A DNA stretch of 64,000 nt from Pseudanabaena sp. ABRG5-3 (GTDB lineage Bacteria > Cyanobacteriota > Cyanobacteriia > Pseudanabaenales > Pseudanabaenaceae): the NCBI RefSeq assembly GCF_003967015.1, contig NZ_AP017560.1:4028048-4092047 (forward strand). Direction: 5' to 3'. A program made the position numbers and the translations under genes. Of this stretch, positions 1 through 9,353 are shown one piece after another. Each line of letters begins with the position of its first letter. Position 1 is the stretch's first letter. A model generated the notes under the pieces. That model was not told the origin of the DNA. It did no database searches and saw only the letters and a program-made list of their open reading frames with translations.

Positions 1-1098
1 ATTGCCCACCTCTAGCTCAAACCATTGCGAATCATCACGCATCGTAAAATCAACTTTCGCAGGCAAACCATTGGTATAGGTTTTAACACAATTACCTGCA
101 TCATCATAGATAGAGCCACTTTCAGCAATGATCTGATTTTCATTAACTACTTCCGCAAAAATCTGGGTGAGATTATGCATTTCACTAGCAATTTTGTAAT
201 CCCAGAGATCAATATCTAATCCCGTATCAAAATCATCTAATTCTTGCAATTGATAGCGATCAACATCATTACCAATTCCGATCAAAATCAATTTCAAATA
301 ATTGCGCTTACCAACTGCAATCTCTAAAGCTAATTCTTTTGTATACAGCTTGACCTTTTCTAAATCATCAATCCTGCCATCGGTCAAAAAGATATACATC
401 CCTCGCTGTGCTTCGCGATATTGATCGACAAAATAAGCGATCGCAGGTAAAAGCTTAGTGGTCTTACCAAGCTTAAAACTAGCGGGACCTGTAATTGCTA
501 GCGCCTGACAACTATCCGCATCAAACTCACCCAAAACTTGGATCTCGTCACCCTTACCACAGCCCCAATAAATCAACGAAGTCTTACCAGTCCCATCCAA
601 ACTGCCTGCTAGGTAAGCCGTAAAATCCTGTACCAAGGGCTGCAAAATATTTTCTGTATAGTTAATCTCATAGCCACGCTCTTGAATTTCGGCAAAGGCT
701 TCACGCTGAATCTTCCGTGTAGGTTCGCCATCTTCCATATAGGCGCGTAGCCGACCTTGCTTGATATAGTCCGTTAAAAGCTCAGGATCGACCCGCGCCT
801 CTACCTTACGTCCATAAGCCCGCTTCATCGAAGCACTCGCATCTAAAGCCAAGCCCGTCCGCCACCCTTCAGCAAATCTTCCCTGAGGCTCCATCGCGAT
901 CGTCAATGCTACCTGACATTCCGCCAATTCTGAATTAGATGCTAACTCTCCTCTCAAAACATTCACTTCGCCGAATTCTGCTGCCACCAGATGTGTGGGC
1001 ATTTGAAAACTCTTCGCTCTATGACTGAGTTGAGTAATTACTTCGCCATTGACTTCACGTTCTAATTCATTAGTCGCGGAATTATTTTCCTGTAGCAT
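1..1098 (-). CDS. VWA domain protein, 3' end cut off by window edge
   Basis: The frame is open from an ATG at 1098 down to base 1, so the C-terminus lies outside the window (366 codons visible). The protein has a von Willebrand factor A fold. A MIDAS-type metal site, DASAS, follows the conserved TGLAL strand, and later blocks read IFLTDGRIDDL and LKLILIGIGNDVD. It is clearly paralogous to the next gene upstream (1214-2221), which has DGSAS and LLLIGVGKEID at the matching places. VWA proteins bind protein ligands through a metal ion. No membrane segment or signal peptide is seen, so it is probably cytoplasmic. The two genes are likely co-transcribed, although a terminator-like hairpin lies between them at 1169-1197. 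The exact role is unknown. Confidence 0.8.
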   Translation of the reverse strand, partial: MLQENNSATNELEREVNGEVITQLSHRAKSFQMPTHLVAAEFGEVNVLRGELASNSELAECQVALTIAMEPQGRFAEGWRTGLALDASASMKRAYGRKVEARVDPELLTDYIKQGRLRAYMEDGEPTRKIQREAFAEIQERGYEINYTENILQPLVQDFTAYLAGSLDGTGKTSLIYWGCGKGDEIQVLGEFDADSCQALAITGPASFKLGKTTKLLPAIAYFVDQYREAQRGMYIFLTDGRIDDLEKVKLYTKELALEIAVGKRNYLKLILIGIGNDVDRYQLQELDDFDTGLDIDLWDYKIASEMHNLTQIFAEVVNENQIIAESGSIYDDAGNCVKTYTNGLPAKVDFTMRDDSQWFELEVGN

Positions 1099-1168
1099 GG
1101 CAATCTATTTCTCTTGCTTCTTTAGATGACTAATTTATAATGCTTGATGCTATATTCAAGTTGGGAGA

Positions 1169-1197
1169 TATAAAACCTTGCAATGCAAGGTTTTATA
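1169..1197 (-). terminator. Hairpin between the two VWA genes
   Basis: ATAAAACCTTGCA is followed by its inverse TGCAAGGTTTTATAT. The stem is perfect, with AT-rich ends that could act as a rho-independent terminator after the 1214-2221 gene or as an attenuator before the next VWA gene. Confidence 0.5.
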
Positions 1198-1213
1198 TTC
1201 TCGTTCTACTTAT

Positions 1214-2221
1214 TTACCCGAAATCTACAACATCTTGCCATTGTTCAGTTTGAGGAATGAGAGGAGATTCTAGATCTTTCGGCAAAGCTTCGGTAATATC
1301 TTGGGTGACATTACCACCAGAGAACTCTAGAGTAAAGGAAGTGGAACCCGCAGGTAACTTGAAACGCATAAGTGCAGGGACACCGAGGCTATACTCTTCA
1401 CAAACTGTACCGACTTGATTGAGAATTCGACCATAGTGAGTAACAATCGTTTCCGCAGATACAAATTCTTTAAAAATCTGTTCCAAAATCTGAATGTCAT
1501 CGGCAACTTGATAATCCCACAGATCAATGTCACGACCTGCGGCATCTTTGATAAAGCTTCCTTCAAACATATTATCGAGTTCTTCTAATTGCTTCTCATC
1601 AATCTCTTTGCCTACACCAATCAGCAATAGCTTGATAAATGGCTTTGTTTGATCCGCAATTTCGAGAGCATATTTAAAGCAGTACTCTTTGACCTCTTCG
1701 AGATCTTCAATAATGCCATCGGTGATAATTAGGCAGATTGCCGCAGGTTGCTTGACCCCGATCGCAGGAGCATCTTTATATTTGTTAATGAAATATCGTA
1801 AAGGTGGCAATAATTTTGTACCCGTACCCCAAGGGATTTTCGGTCCCTTGACAGGAAACTGTTCAATCTCTTCGCCCCCAAAGCTGCCTAAATCTTCGAT
1901 CAATTCACCAGCAGCACCACAAGCCCAGTTAATCAGGTCAACTCTACCCGTTGCGGCAAAATTAGCAAGGTACTTGACCATCACCCTTGTCACTGGCTCA
2001 ACGACATTTTGTGTAATGGCAGCACTGGCAAAAAAGCTGCTGACAACACCACTGATGCCATACATTTTTTTCATGGATGCAGACCCATCCAGAGCTAAGC
2101 CAACTCTTGCACCTTCAATGTCTGGAACCATCAGAATAGTTGCAACGATGTCAATTTCTCCATTGTTTTGTGGGTAGACATTGACTTCACCAAAGGGCTG
2201 AACGACACTTTTTAACTGCAT
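1214..2221 (-). CDS. VWA domain protein (tandem paralogue)
   Basis: A 335-aa protein. A beta-rich N-terminus (about residues 1-40) leads into a VWA domain whose MIDAS motif is DGSAS at about residue 46, then ICLIITDGIIEDL and LLLIGVGKEID near residues 165-210. A C-terminal beta segment (about 270-335) ends the protein. It lies 154 bases downstream of dnaK on the same strand, with a terminator between them, and 115 bases before its paralogue. Members of this type are metal-dependent protein-binding modules. No enzyme motif is seen. The linkage to dnaK may only be positional. Confidence 0.85.
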   Translation of the reverse strand: MQLKSVVQPFGEVNVYPQNNGEIDIVATILMVPDIEGARVGLALDGSASMKKMYGISGVVSSFFASAAITQNVVEPVTRVMVKYLANFAATGRVDLINWACGAAGELIEDLGSFGGEEIEQFPVKGPKIPWGTGTKLLPPLRYFINKYKDAPAIGVKQPAAICLIITDGIIEDLEEVKEYCFKYALEIADQTKPFIKLLLIGVGKEIDEKQLEELDNMFEGSFIKDAAGRDIDLWDYQVADDIQILEQIFKEFVSAETIVTHYGRILNQVGTVCEEYSLGVPALMRFKLPAGSTSFTLEFSGGNVTQDITEALPKDLESPLIPQTEQWQDVVDFG

Positions 2222-2306
2222 ACTCGGACTCTCTGAGATTTCACAACCAAATAGTAGCTTATATGACTTTAACTAGTATTGGATGCAAGCAAATTTATCA
2301 CCAAAA

Positions 2307-2338
2307 TAAAAAGGCAGCGCATTGCGCCGCCTTTTTAT
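2307..2338 (-). terminator. Rho-independent terminator of dnaK
   Basis: A GC-rich hairpin (AAAAAGGCAGCGC, loop ATTG, CGCCGCCTTTTT with one mismatch) flanked by A and T runs, just after the dnaK stop. A second weaker hairpin, AAACAGG/CCTGTTT, lies at 2342-2366. Confidence 0.75.
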
Positions 2339-2375
2339 AAAAAACAGGATCAGAAACTACCTGTTTGCTTAGTTA

Positions 2376-4277
2376 CTACTTAGATTCAGTGAAGTCAGCG
2401 TCAATGACATTGTCATCGCCACTTGCCGCATCACGAGTTCCATCTTCAGGAGCCGCACCAGTTGGAGCTTCCGCACCACCTTGTTGATAGACAGAGGAGC
2501 TAAGGGCATAGAGCGCTTGCTTCAACTCTTCAGCTTGAGCAGTGATCGCTTCGTGGTCATCCTTAGCAATGGATTCACGGAGAGTCTTGACCAAACCTTC
2601 GATCTTAGTCTTGTCAGCTTCAGGAACCTTATCGCCGAGATCCTTGATTTGCTTCTCAGCTTGGTAGGCAAGGGAGTCAGCTTGGTTCTTTGCCTCAATG
2701 CGATCGCGCTTTTCTTTATCAGCCGCAGAGTTACGTTCTGCTTCGTTAACCATGCGTTCCACTTCATCCTTAGGTAAGGTAGAAGCACCAGAGATCGAGA
2801 TGGTTTGAACCTTACCAGTTCCCTTATCCTTCGCAGTTACGGAGAGCAAACCGTTAGCATCGATGTCAAAGGTAACTTCGATTTGAGGTACGCCACGAGG
2901 AGCAGGAGGAATACCATCAAGACGGAAGGTTCCGAGGCTCTTGTTGTCGTTAGCCATTTCACGCTCACCTTGGAGAACGTGAATTTCCACATTGCTCTGT
3001 CCATCAACCGCAGTAGAGAAGACTTCGGACTTCTTGGTAGGAACAGTGGTGTTTCTAGGAATGATCTTGGTCATTACGCCACCCAAGGTTTCTACACCGA
3101 GGGAGAGAGGAGTAACGTCAAGCAAGAGAATGTCCTTAACTTCACCAGCGAGTACACCCGCTTGAACTGCTGCGCCGATCGCCACCACTTCATCGGGGTT
3201 AACGCTTTGGTTAGGGTCTTTGCCAAGAATCTTCTTAACAACTTCTTGCACCGCAGGAATACGGGTCGAACCACCAACGAGCACTACTTCATCGATCTTC
3301 GACTTGTCGATCTTGGCATCACGGATTGCTTGCTCAACGGGGATGCGGCAGCGATCGATTAGGTCAGAGCAAAGCTCTTCAAACTTAGCACGGGTCAAGG
3401 TGGTATCTAAGTGCTTAGGACCATCTTGAGTTGCGGTGATGAAGGGAAGGTTAATTTCAGTTTGAGTAACGCTAGAAAGCTCAATCTTTGCCTTTTCCGC
3501 AGCTTCAGTCAAACGTTGTAGAGCTTGCTTATCTTTGCGGAGGTCGATGCCTTCGGCGGACTGGAACTGATTGGCGAGAAAGTCTACGATCTTCTTGTCA
3601 AAGTCGTCACCACCGAGGTGAGTGTCGCCACTGGTGGACATTACTTCAAATACACCGTCGCCAACTTCGAGGATCGATACGTCGAATGTACCACCACCAA
3701 GGTCAAATACGAGGATGGTTTCGTTAGTTTTGCTATCTAGACCATAAGCCAATGCCGCAGCCGTAGGCTCGTTGATAATACGGAGAACTTCAACACCTGC
3801 AATCTTGCCAGCGTCCTTAGTTGCTTGACGCTGAGAGTCATTGAAATATGCAGGAACGGTGATAACTGCTTGGGTAACGGTTTCGCCTAAATATTTGCTA
3901 GCATCATCAACTAGCTTGCGTAGTACTTGAGCAGAAATTTCTTCTGGTGCAAATTGCTTGCTAGCGGCAGGTGCGTCGATTTTGACGTTTTCGCCAACCT
4001 TCATTACTTTGTAAGCGACTTGCTTAGATTCGCCGCTAACTTCGTCATAACGTCTGCCGATAAAGCGCTTTACTGAATAAAATGTGTTTTCAGTGTTCAT
4101 GACGGCTTGGCGCTTTGCAATTTGTCCAACCAAGCGATCGCCATTCTTTGCGTAAGCAACTACCGAGGGTGTGGTACGGAAGCCTTCGGCGTTTGCAATC
4201 ACCGTTGGCTTGCCCCCTTCCATGACGGCGACGACTGAGTTTGTCGTACCTAAGTCGATTCCAACTACTTTAGCCAT
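2376..4277 (-). CDS. dnaK: Hsp70 chaperone DnaK
   Basis: A 633-aa Hsp70, full length. The N-terminal ATPase domain (1-385) has the phosphate-1 motif GIDLGTTNS, the phosphate-2 block [14 protein letters not shown] and the adenosine motif [13 protein letters not shown]. The linker [14 protein letters not shown] leads to the substrate-binding beta domain and a helical lid, ending in an acidic tail ([13 protein letters not shown]). It folds client proteins in the cytoplasm with DnaJ and GrpE, using ATP. Length and tail fit the essential DnaK2 class of cyanobacteria. A J-domain gene lies 349 bases upstream on the same strand, but grpE and a classical dnaJ are not in the window. No CIRCE-type operator was seen upstream. 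Confidence 0.97.
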   Translation of the reverse strand: MAKVVGIDLGTTNSVVAVMEGGKPTVIANAEGFRTTPSVVAYAKNGDRLVGQIAKRQAVMNTENTFYSVKRFIGRRYDEVSGESKQVAYKVMKVGENVKIDAPAASKQFAPEEISAQVLRKLVDDASKYLGETVTQAVITVPAYFNDSQRQATKDAGKIAGVEVLRIINEPTAAALAYGLDSKTNETILVFDLGGGTFDVSILEVGDGVFEVMSTSGDTHLGGDDFDKKIVDFLANQFQSAEGIDLRKDKQALQRLTEAAEKAKIELSSVTQTEINLPFITATQDGPKHLDTTLTRAKFEELCSDLIDRCRIPVEQAIRDAKIDKSKIDEVVLVGGSTRIPAVQEVVKKILGKDPNQSVNPDEVVAIGAAVQAGVLAGEVKDILLLDVTPLSLGVETLGGVMTKIIPRNTTVPTKKSEVFSTAVDGQSNVEIHVLQGEREMANDNKSLGTFRLDGIPPAPRGVPQIEVTFDIDANGLLSVTAKDKGTGKVQTISISGASTLPKDEVERMVNEAERNSAADKEKRDRIEAKNQADSLAYQAEKQIKDLGDKVPEADKTKIEGLVKTLRESIAKDDHEAITAQAEELKQALYALSSSVYQQGGAEAPTGAAPEDGTRDAASGDDNVIDADFTESK

Positions 4278-4439
4278 AAGGCTTCCAACTCCTAATCTTT
4301 ACTTCTTAAGTTAACTTTTGTGTTAATCCTTTAATCTCATACCAGATTAACTACTTTTCCCGATTAGCACATCAGGGGGACTCTACCTAAATCTGTAGGG
4401 TTTACCGTACTCTATAGCGCTTTGCGCTCAAGCCCAAAC

Positions 4440-4490
4440 CCAGAAGTTTTTTGAAAGTGTTGCTTCGCAACACTTTCAAAAAACTTCTGG
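4440..4490. repeat. Perfect palindrome, 24-bp arms, TTC loop
   Basis: The left arm begins CCAGAAGTTTTTTG and ends GTGTTGC. After the three-base loop TTC the exact inverse follows. It belongs to the palindrome family of this genome, whose core is GC-NNN-GC. Confidence 0.9.
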
Positions 4491-4548
4491 TGGTTCATTC
4501 AATTAAAAATTGCTGTAAGTAGGTGGGCGCAATTAAATATAAAACCCT

Positions 4549-4587
4549 AAAACCTGTGGCGCACGCGCAGCGTGCGCCACAGGTTTT
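4549..4587. repeat. Perfect palindrome, 18-bp arms, GCA loop
   Basis: The arm AAAACCTGTGGCGCACGC, loop GCA and exact inverse lie downstream of the J-domain gene. The same core (GCGCACGC-GCA-GCGTGCGC) occurs in the palindrome at 28111-28155, between unrelated genes. Confidence 0.9.
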
Positions 4588-4626
4588 GGCTCTGGTTTTT
4601 AATTATGCCTAGCTACTTAGCTGTAA

Positions 4627-5337
4627 TTAATTTGTTTGCAAATTCTGCATTGCCCTTTGTGCGTAGTAGCGCATCTCTTCAGCTCTACGCCATAGCTCCT
4701 GCCCTGTATGCAAATGCTGATCGTCAAAATTTAAGGTGAAATAATTTAACTCTTCGATGCCATCACTAATGGCATTGAGGCAATGATAGAGATAACTGGC
4801 AATTCCTGCGGCGGAAGCAGGATTGGGAACTGCCCTAAAGAAAATCTGTGCCTTAGCATAGGAACCACGACATTCATCGATGTAGTCCTCGAAGTCTTCC
4901 ATCAATCCATCATCGTAGGGATCATCAGCAAGAGCATCAATCTGTTCATCGAGACTATCGATGATACCCTCTAGCAAATCAATAATCGGCTCATAGACTT
5001 GTTTGCACCAGCGATCAATTTTTTGATCTTCATTTAGATGGGTTTCGCGCTTAGTGGGCGATCGCTTAACTCCTTGAGAGTTACTACTTGGACTATGCTT
5101 AATCCCTAAACTGCGATCGTAATGGGCGCGGGCTTGGGGATTGCTGAGGACTTCATAGGCGAGATTTATCGAGGCAATATCATCATGATTATCCAGATGG
5201 TGATTGCAATCGGGGTGAAATTCTTTGACTAGTCCACGATAGGCGCTTTTGACCTCAGCAGGATTCGCGTTATAGCTAATTCGCAGAGTTTTGTAGTGAT
5301 TTACCTGTTGGGTATTGCGATCGCTTGTCCTAGCCAT
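4627..5337 (-). CDS. J-domain (DnaJ-like) protein
   Basis: A 236-aa protein. Residues about 13-77 form a J domain with the diagnostic HPD tripeptide (EFHPDCN) that stimulates Hsp70 ATPase. The G/F-rich region, zinc fingers and C-terminal substrate domain of true DnaJ are absent, so it is a type III J protein that directs DnaK to particular clients. The C-terminal half (about 100-236) is acidic and helical, with no family that I recognise. It lies upstream of dnaK on the same strand, but 349 bases with palindromes separate them, so co-transcription is uncertain. The start ATG at 5337 is the first in frame. Confidence 0.88.
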   Translation of the reverse strand: MARTSDRNTQQVNHYKTLRISYNANPAEVKSAYRGLVKEFHPDCNHHLDNHDDIASINLAYEVLSNPQARAHYDRSLGIKHSPSSNSQGVKRSPTKRETHLNEDQKIDRWCKQVYEPIIDLLEGIIDSLDEQIDALADDPYDDGLMEDFEDYIDECRGSYAKAQIFFRAVPNPASAAGIASYLYHCLNAISDGIEELNYFTLNFDDQHLHTGQELWRRAEEMRYYAQRAMQNLQTN

Positions 5338-5419
5338 ATCCGTATCAATCTATGTGTGCGCTAACAATTTATGTTTTCATGCCAAATTTTTAGAATCTCG
5401 ATATAGAGTTTACCAGTCT

Positions 5420-5476
5420 AGTGAAGTACAGGTTTGTTTCGCCGCCTTCGGCGGCGAAACAAACCTGTACTTCACT
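5420..5476. repeat. Perfect palindrome, 27-bp arms, TTC loop
   Basis: The arm runs AGTGAAGTACAGG to TTTCGCCGCC, then loop TTC and the exact inverse. It is one of the longest uninterrupted stems in the window. Confidence 0.9.
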
Positions 5477-5585
5477 TTTCTAAGTAGCCAAAAACTTGTC
5501 TATTAAGCATTTTGTAGGGATATTCCATTAGCGTCAACCACTTGACAAGCAAAAACAAGGCTAATTTTAGGCAAGGCTCTCGCTT

Positions 5586-5630
5586 CCAGATAGTTGAGCC
5601 GCCTGCTACGCAGGCGGCTCAACTATCTGG
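5586..5630. repeat. Perfect palindrome, 21-bp arms, TAC loop
   Basis: The arm starts CCAGATAGTTGAGCC and ends GCCTGC; loop TAC; exact inverse. Same family as the other GC-NNN-GC palindromes. Confidence 0.9.
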
Positions 5631-5687
5631 GTTTTAAATATTGCTAAAGCGATCGCACTTCTGTTATTATGCTTTAGCGCTAAATTT

Positions 5688-5760
5688 GCTGGTGTAGCTC
5701 AGTTGGTAGAGCAACTGATTTGTAATCAGTAGGTCACGAGTTCGAGTCTCGTCCCCAGCT
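5688..5760 (+). tRNA. tRNA-Thr (anticodon TGT)
   Basis: A 73-base cloverleaf. The D arm has GCTCAGTTGGTAGAGC, the anticodon stem ACTGA/TCAGT encloses loop TTTGTAA (anticodon TGT, reads ACA), and the T arm is ACGAG-TTCGAGT-CTCGT. The acceptor stem GCTGGTG/CCCCAGC has one T-C mismatch at its sixth pair. CCA is not encoded. A terminator follows at once. Confidence 0.96.
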
Positions 5761-5769
5761 TAGGTTTCA

Positions 5770-5800
5770 TAAAAAAGCACTGCGATGCAGTGCTTTTTTA
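5770..5800 (+). terminator. Terminator between tRNA-Thr and the GH19 gene
   Basis: AAAAAAGCACTGC, GAT, GCAGTGCTTTTTT: a strong hairpin with A and T runs on both sides, so it can serve the tRNA on the plus strand and the 5809-6549 gene on the minus strand. Confidence 0.85.
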
Positions 5801-5808
5801 TGTGTTAA

Positions 5809-6549
5809 TTAGGCAAAAATGCCACAGGCTTTTTGATAGTAATGTTGGCGATCTTCTAAACCGTTATAGCCACCATTTACTCGCAATGTTACCTGCTCTA
5901 CGGTTGCGCCACTATCACATAGCGCATTCATCTGATTGTTGTCCCACCAGAATCCCGCACTAGTAAATGGATACTTAGCCGCCACATAGCTCACCCCATC
6001 CATGACTTTGGGATCAGCGATCGCCTTGCTAAAAGCTTGATAATTTGCCCGTCCCGTTAGCTGAATCACCCCAGCCCCCTTATACTTTGGTCCATCCCCA
6101 GCATTGACATTGCCCAAATCATCACGCCCTTCATAGTCAGAACCATCGGCAAGTTCTTCTGTATATTGCAAACCTCCCGACTCATGGGCAATTTGACTAA
6201 GGAAATGCCGTAATCTTGGTGCAGTAGTGATCTTGTAGCGAACTAAACAGGAATTCAGGTCTTGCAGTTGGGGATCAGTGATTGTATTCCCAAAAAGAGC
6301 TTCCGCTTGCTGCTTACTGACAATTTGAGCAGGAGTTAATCCATCCCAATGGGGAGGATATACATAGTAAACGCCACTATTAGCTGCCAATGTCACCTTC
6401 AGATGTCCATTATCCGCAGGTTCAAATTTATCAAATCCATAGGTTTTACCCACTGGAACATCAATAGTTTCGTTAGGTTTTGTGAGTTCTGAGGAATTTA
6501 CTGGACGCACTTTTAGTTTGGTTGCAACCTTAGCCTTCATCGTTCCCAT
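5809..6549 (-). CDS. GH19-type chitinase/lysozyme-like protein with SH3-like N-terminus
   Basis: A 246-aa protein. Residues about 5-70 look like a bacterial SH3-type beta domain. Residues about 75-246 match glycoside hydrolase family 19: [16 protein letters not shown] carries the general-acid glutamate, [12 protein letters not shown] the second acidic site, and [16 protein letters not shown] the typical substrate-cleft block. Family members cleave beta-1,4 links in chitin or peptidoglycan. With no chitin-binding domain and an SH3 module, peptidoglycan or endolysin-like activity is more likely. No signal peptide is seen, so export may be non-classical or lysis-dependent. A GAGG sequence about 11 bases before ATG 6549 supports this start; ATG 6540 is an alternative. 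Confidence 0.85.
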   Translation of the reverse strand: MGTMKAKVATKLKVRPVNSSELTKPNETIDVPVGKTYGFDKFEPADNGHLKVTLAANSGVYYVYPPHWDGLTPAQIVSKQQAEALFGNTITDPQLQDLNSCLVRYKITTAPRLRHFLSQIAHESGGLQYTEELADGSDYEGRDDLGNVNAGDGPKYKGAGVIQLTGRANYQAFSKAIADPKVMDGVSYVAAKYPFTSAGFWWDNNQMNALCDSGATVEQVTLRVNGGYNGLEDRQHYYQKACGIFA

Positions 6550-6692
6550 TGCATTTTCGCCTCAATGACTAGATGCAATAATTATCAGCTTTTAGCAATA
6601 TTTTTGTAAATAAACCCGCGTTATTCGTGATTTTTGGAAATATTTTGCCACCTTGATAACAACGTTAAAACCTCCTCTAACGTAAGTTAAAA

Positions 6693-6753
6693 CATACAAA
6701 ACCAGAAGAGAGTGGCGGCGCTTCGCGCCGCCACTCTCTTCTGGTTTTGTATG
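6693..6753. repeat. Perfect palindrome, 29-bp arms, TTC loop
   Basis: The arm runs CATACAAAACCAGAAG to GGCGGCGC; loop TTC; exact inverse. It lies in the 275-base divergent region (6550-6824) between the GH19 gene and purK, about 70 bases before the purK start. Confidence 0.9.
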
Positions 6754-6824
6754 CTAACAAGACTGGCGACAGCTTATAATAAGAGGCTATTTGGCAATTT
6801 ATAGATTGATTCAGGAATTTTGTA

Positions 6825-8006
6825 GTGGTTACTCGACAACAAATCGGGGTGATTGGTGGTGGTCAACTGGCTTGGATGATGGCGATCGCTGCCAAAGATC
6901 TAGGGCTAAATCTCGCAGTGCAGGCGGCTAGTCCTGACGAATCGGCAGTACCTGTAGCCGATCGCGTGATTTATGGCAAAGTTGCCGATGCGATCGCCAC
7001 TGCTCAGCTTGCGGAACATTGCCAAGTAATTACCTTTGAGAATGAATTCGTTGATCTCGTCGCTTTACAAGAATTGCTGGATCATCAAGGCGATCGCCAA
7101 TTATTATTTTTGCCAAAATTAGAAACCTTAGCGATTTCCGTCGATAAGCTGAACCAGCGCCAACATTTTCGCGATCATCATATTCCCACTCCTGAATTTT
7201 ATAGTGTAGAAACAGAAACGGAACTTTTAGCATCTGCTCAAAAATTAGGTTATCCCTTAGTACTCAAAGCGAGAAGACATGGTTATGACGGTAAAGGAAC
7301 TTGGGTAATTGCCAATGAATTAGAACTGCGCTCTGCTTGGGAAAGTATGCACAAAGCCCCTGCGATCGCCGAAAAATTCATTCCCTTTGAAAGTGAACTC
7401 GCAGTCATAGCTGCTCGCTCCGAATCTGGCGAAATTGCGATTTATCCTGTCGTTGAAACTCTGCAAACCAACCAAGTCTGTCGCCGTACGGTTGCACCTG
7501 CGCGGATTAAGTCAAGCATTCGTGAACAGGTAAAAACCATTGCTACCCAGATTGTGACAACTCTAGATGCGATCGGCGTATTTGGGATCGAGTTCTTTTT
7601 AACCGCAACAGGGCAAATCAGCGTAAACGAAATCGCTCCCCGCACGCACAATTCAGGACATTACACGATTGAAGGCTGTCACACTTCCCAATTTGAGCAA
7701 TTACTCCGTGTAGTTAGTGGGATGGATTTAGGCGATGTGGCGATGGTTGCCCCCGTTGCGGTGATGGTCAATCTCTTGGGATATGAAAAGGCAAATTGGA
7801 CAAATTCTGAGAAATCTATTGAGAATTCTCGCTATGCAGAGAAACTCAAAGCGATCGCTAATTTCCCCAAGACTCACATTCATTGGTACAACAAAACAAG
7901 TTCTTCGGTTGGGCGCAAACTCGGTCATGTCACAATTTTGGCAGAAAGTCATGCTCTTGCTATTGATCTTAGCGATCGCATTGAAAGCATCTGGTACAAC
8001 AATTAG
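6825..8006 (+). CDS. purK: N5-carboxyaminoimidazole ribonucleotide synthase PurK
   Basis: A 393-aa ATP-grasp enzyme of purine synthesis that converts AIR, bicarbonate and ATP to N5-CAIR. The N-terminal motif IGVIGGGQLAWMM is the family signature. The ATP-grasp core includes YPLVLKARRHGYDGKGTWV and the metal-binding block GVFGIEFFLTATGQISVNEIAPRTHNSGHYTIEGC. The C-terminal domain has the usual GKxxGHVT-like block (VGRKLGHVTIL). Start is GTG at 6825, the first codon that gives the conserved N-terminus. purE is not adjacent. A palindrome (8001-8033) begins within the last codons, and a classical terminator follows at 8156-8202. Confidence 0.95.
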   Translation: MVTRQQIGVIGGGQLAWMMAIAAKDLGLNLAVQAASPDESAVPVADRVIYGKVADAIATAQLAEHCQVITFENEFVDLVALQELLDHQGDRQLLFLPKLETLAISVDKLNQRQHFRDHHIPTPEFYSVETETELLASAQKLGYPLVLKARRHGYDGKGTWVIANELELRSAWESMHKAPAIAEKFIPFESELAVIAARSESGEIAIYPVVETLQTNQVCRRTVAPARIKSSIREQVKTIATQIVTTLDAIGVFGIEFFLTATGQISVNEIAPRTHNSGHYTIEGCHTSQFEQLLRVVSGMDLGDVAMVAPVAVMVNLLGYEKANWTNSEKSIENSRYAEKLKAIANFPKTHIHWYNKTSSSVGRKLGHVTILAESHALAIDLSDRIESIWYNN

Positions 8007-8033
8007 AAATATCGCTTTGCGATATTTCTAATT
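8001..8033. repeat. Perfect palindrome overlapping the purK stop
   Basis: AATTAGAAATATCGC, TTT, and the exact inverse. The left arm contains the purK stop codon (TAG at 8004-8006), so the palindrome supplies the end of the gene. Confidence 0.9.
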
Positions 8034-8155
8034 TGAGGGATCAAGCCAAAATGCTGATATAGAAAGCATTTCAAATAAGCGCTTTAGCTGATGAAAACCC
8101 TTTTCGCTTCGTGGGAACTTATAGATGCGTCTCAATTGTTTCATTGAACAAGAGT

Positions 8156-8202
8156 TAGCGGGAAATGGATTTACTGACGTTGCCATTACCCGCTATTTTT
8201 TT
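8156..8202 (+). terminator. Terminator after purK
   Basis: TAGCGGG pairs with CCCGCTA, with further pairing of AATGG and CCATT inside, followed by a run of seven T. This is a typical rho-independent structure, about 150 bases after the purK stop. Confidence 0.65.
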
Positions 8203-8232
8203 GTAAAACTGCTCCCGTAGGAAGCAGTTTTA

Positions 8233-8332
8233 TACCAATTCCCAAAAGTGTGCCAAAACTTTTGGGAATTAACCACCAAAACCATTAAGGATTTTCAAAA
8301 CTAAAAATGGCTAAGCCATTTTTAGTTTTGGG
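8233..8332. repeat. Two-hairpin dispersed repeat, copy 1
   Basis: The element begins TACCAATT. The first hairpin is AATTCCCAAAAGT/ACTTTTGGGAATT (8238-8270) and the second CAAAACTAAAAATGGCT/AGCCATTTTTAGTTTTG (8296-8330). A second copy of the whole element lies at 52462-52560 with changed but still paired stem bases. It ends one base before the lipA stop codon and may terminate lipA. Confidence 0.8.
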
Positions 8333-8333
8333 A

Positions 8334-9194
8334 TTACGAAGTTTGGCTAGCATGATAGGAACTCCGCACTAATGCTCCCGATCGCACATGGGTAAATCCA
8401 ATTTGCCGAGCGATCGCCCCTAGTTGATCAAACTCCTCAGGAGTCCAATATTTCTGGACAGGTAAATGCTCAAGGGATGGGCGCAAGTACTGACCAATGG
8501 TGAGCGAACTGCAGCCCACTGTATATAAATCCTGCATTGCCTCGGTTAGCTCCTCCACCGTTTCCCCATGCCCCACCATCAAGCCCGACTTGGTAATAAT
8601 GCGGGGATCAAGTTCTTTGACTATTTGTAAAACAGAAAGCGATCGCTCATATTTTGCACCCCGTCGTACTTTACCCTGCAAACGTCGCACTGTCTCGATA
8701 TTGTGGTTATAGCAAACAGGCTCCGCCGCAACCACAGTCTCAATGCAATGGCGATCGCCCCGAAAGTCTGGCGTTAATACTTCAATTTTCGCATTTGGAC
8801 GCGATCGGCGAATTGCCTGCATGGCTTCTACAAAGCAACTAGCTCCCTGATCCGCTAAATCATCCCGTGCCACTGAAGTCAGTACCACATAATCTAGACC
8901 TAATAATTCCACCGCTTCGGAAACCTTGTTAGCTTCCTCAGGATCAAGGGGCATGGGCTGATGTCCCTTATCAACTTGGCAAAAGCCACAGGCTCGGGTA
9001 CAGGTTGGCCCCATTAACAAAAAAGTTGCCGTCTTCTGGGAATAGCACTCCGCCCGATTGGGACAGCGCCCCTCCTCACAAATGGTATGAATCCCGCGTT
9101 GTTTAATAATTTTCTGGACTTCGGAGATTTCACTAGCATTACCGATTTTGGGGCGTAACCAACTAGGTAAACGTAATTCTTCTTGCGCGGGCAT
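8334..9194 (-). CDS. lipA: Lipoyl synthase
   Basis: A 286-aa radical-SAM enzyme that inserts two sulfur atoms into protein-bound octanoyl groups. Two iron-sulfur clusters are visible: the auxiliary-cluster motif [12 protein letters not shown] near residue 37 and the radical-SAM motif CTRACGFC near residue 64. The conserved [12 protein letters not shown] and the C-terminal [13 protein letters not shown] (auxiliary-cluster serine) are present. Length is normal. It lies alone, facing purK. lipB is not in the window. Cyanobacteria often carry two lipA genes, and I cannot tell which paralogue this is. Confidence 0.95.
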   Translation of the reverse strand: MPAQEELRLPSWLRPKIGNASEISEVQKIIKQRGIHTICEEGRCPNRAECYSQKTATFLLMGPTCTRACGFCQVDKGHQPMPLDPEEANKVSEAVELLGLDYVVLTSVARDDLADQGASCFVEAMQAIRRSRPNAKIEVLTPDFRGDRHCIETVVAAEPVCYNHNIETVRRLQGKVRRGAKYERSLSVLQIVKELDPRIITKSGLMVGHGETVEELTEAMQDLYTVGCSSLTIGQYLRPSLEHLPVQKYWTPEEFDQLGAIARQIGFTHVRSGALVRSSYHASQTS

Positions 9195-9353
9195 ATGGTT
9201 TGAGTTTTACAAAGTAGTCATAAATTTGGCAGAAAAAGTCAGATAAAACCTGATAAAGCCCTTTACAGATGTGACTCTATTGACTAGCATATTGCACTGA
9301 CACATTTTATCGTCAGTCCAGCACGAGGACTAGTAGAGAATTTTGGAGGGATC

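Larger units (their letters stand above)
4278..4626. other. Intergenic region with two long palindromes
   Basis: No gene is seen. The dnaK promoter should lie in the left part (4278-4430), but no convincing sites were picked out. The right part holds two large perfect palindromes (4440-4490 and 4549-4587), the second set in a looser inverted repeat that reaches toward the stop of the J-domain gene. Confidence 0.6.
5338..5687. other. Intergenic region with two palindromes before tRNA-Thr
   Basis: No protein gene is supported. The region contains palindromes at 5420-5476 and 5586-5630 and a HIP1 site near 5650. The tRNA-Thr promoter should lie in the last 60 bases. Confidence 0.6.
8034..8333. 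other. Intergenic region between convergent purK and lipA
   Basis: No gene is seen. It contains the purK terminator (8156-8202), a hairpin AAAACTGCT/AGCAGTTTT (8205-8232), and the two-hairpin repeat at 8233-8332. Confidence 0.65.
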
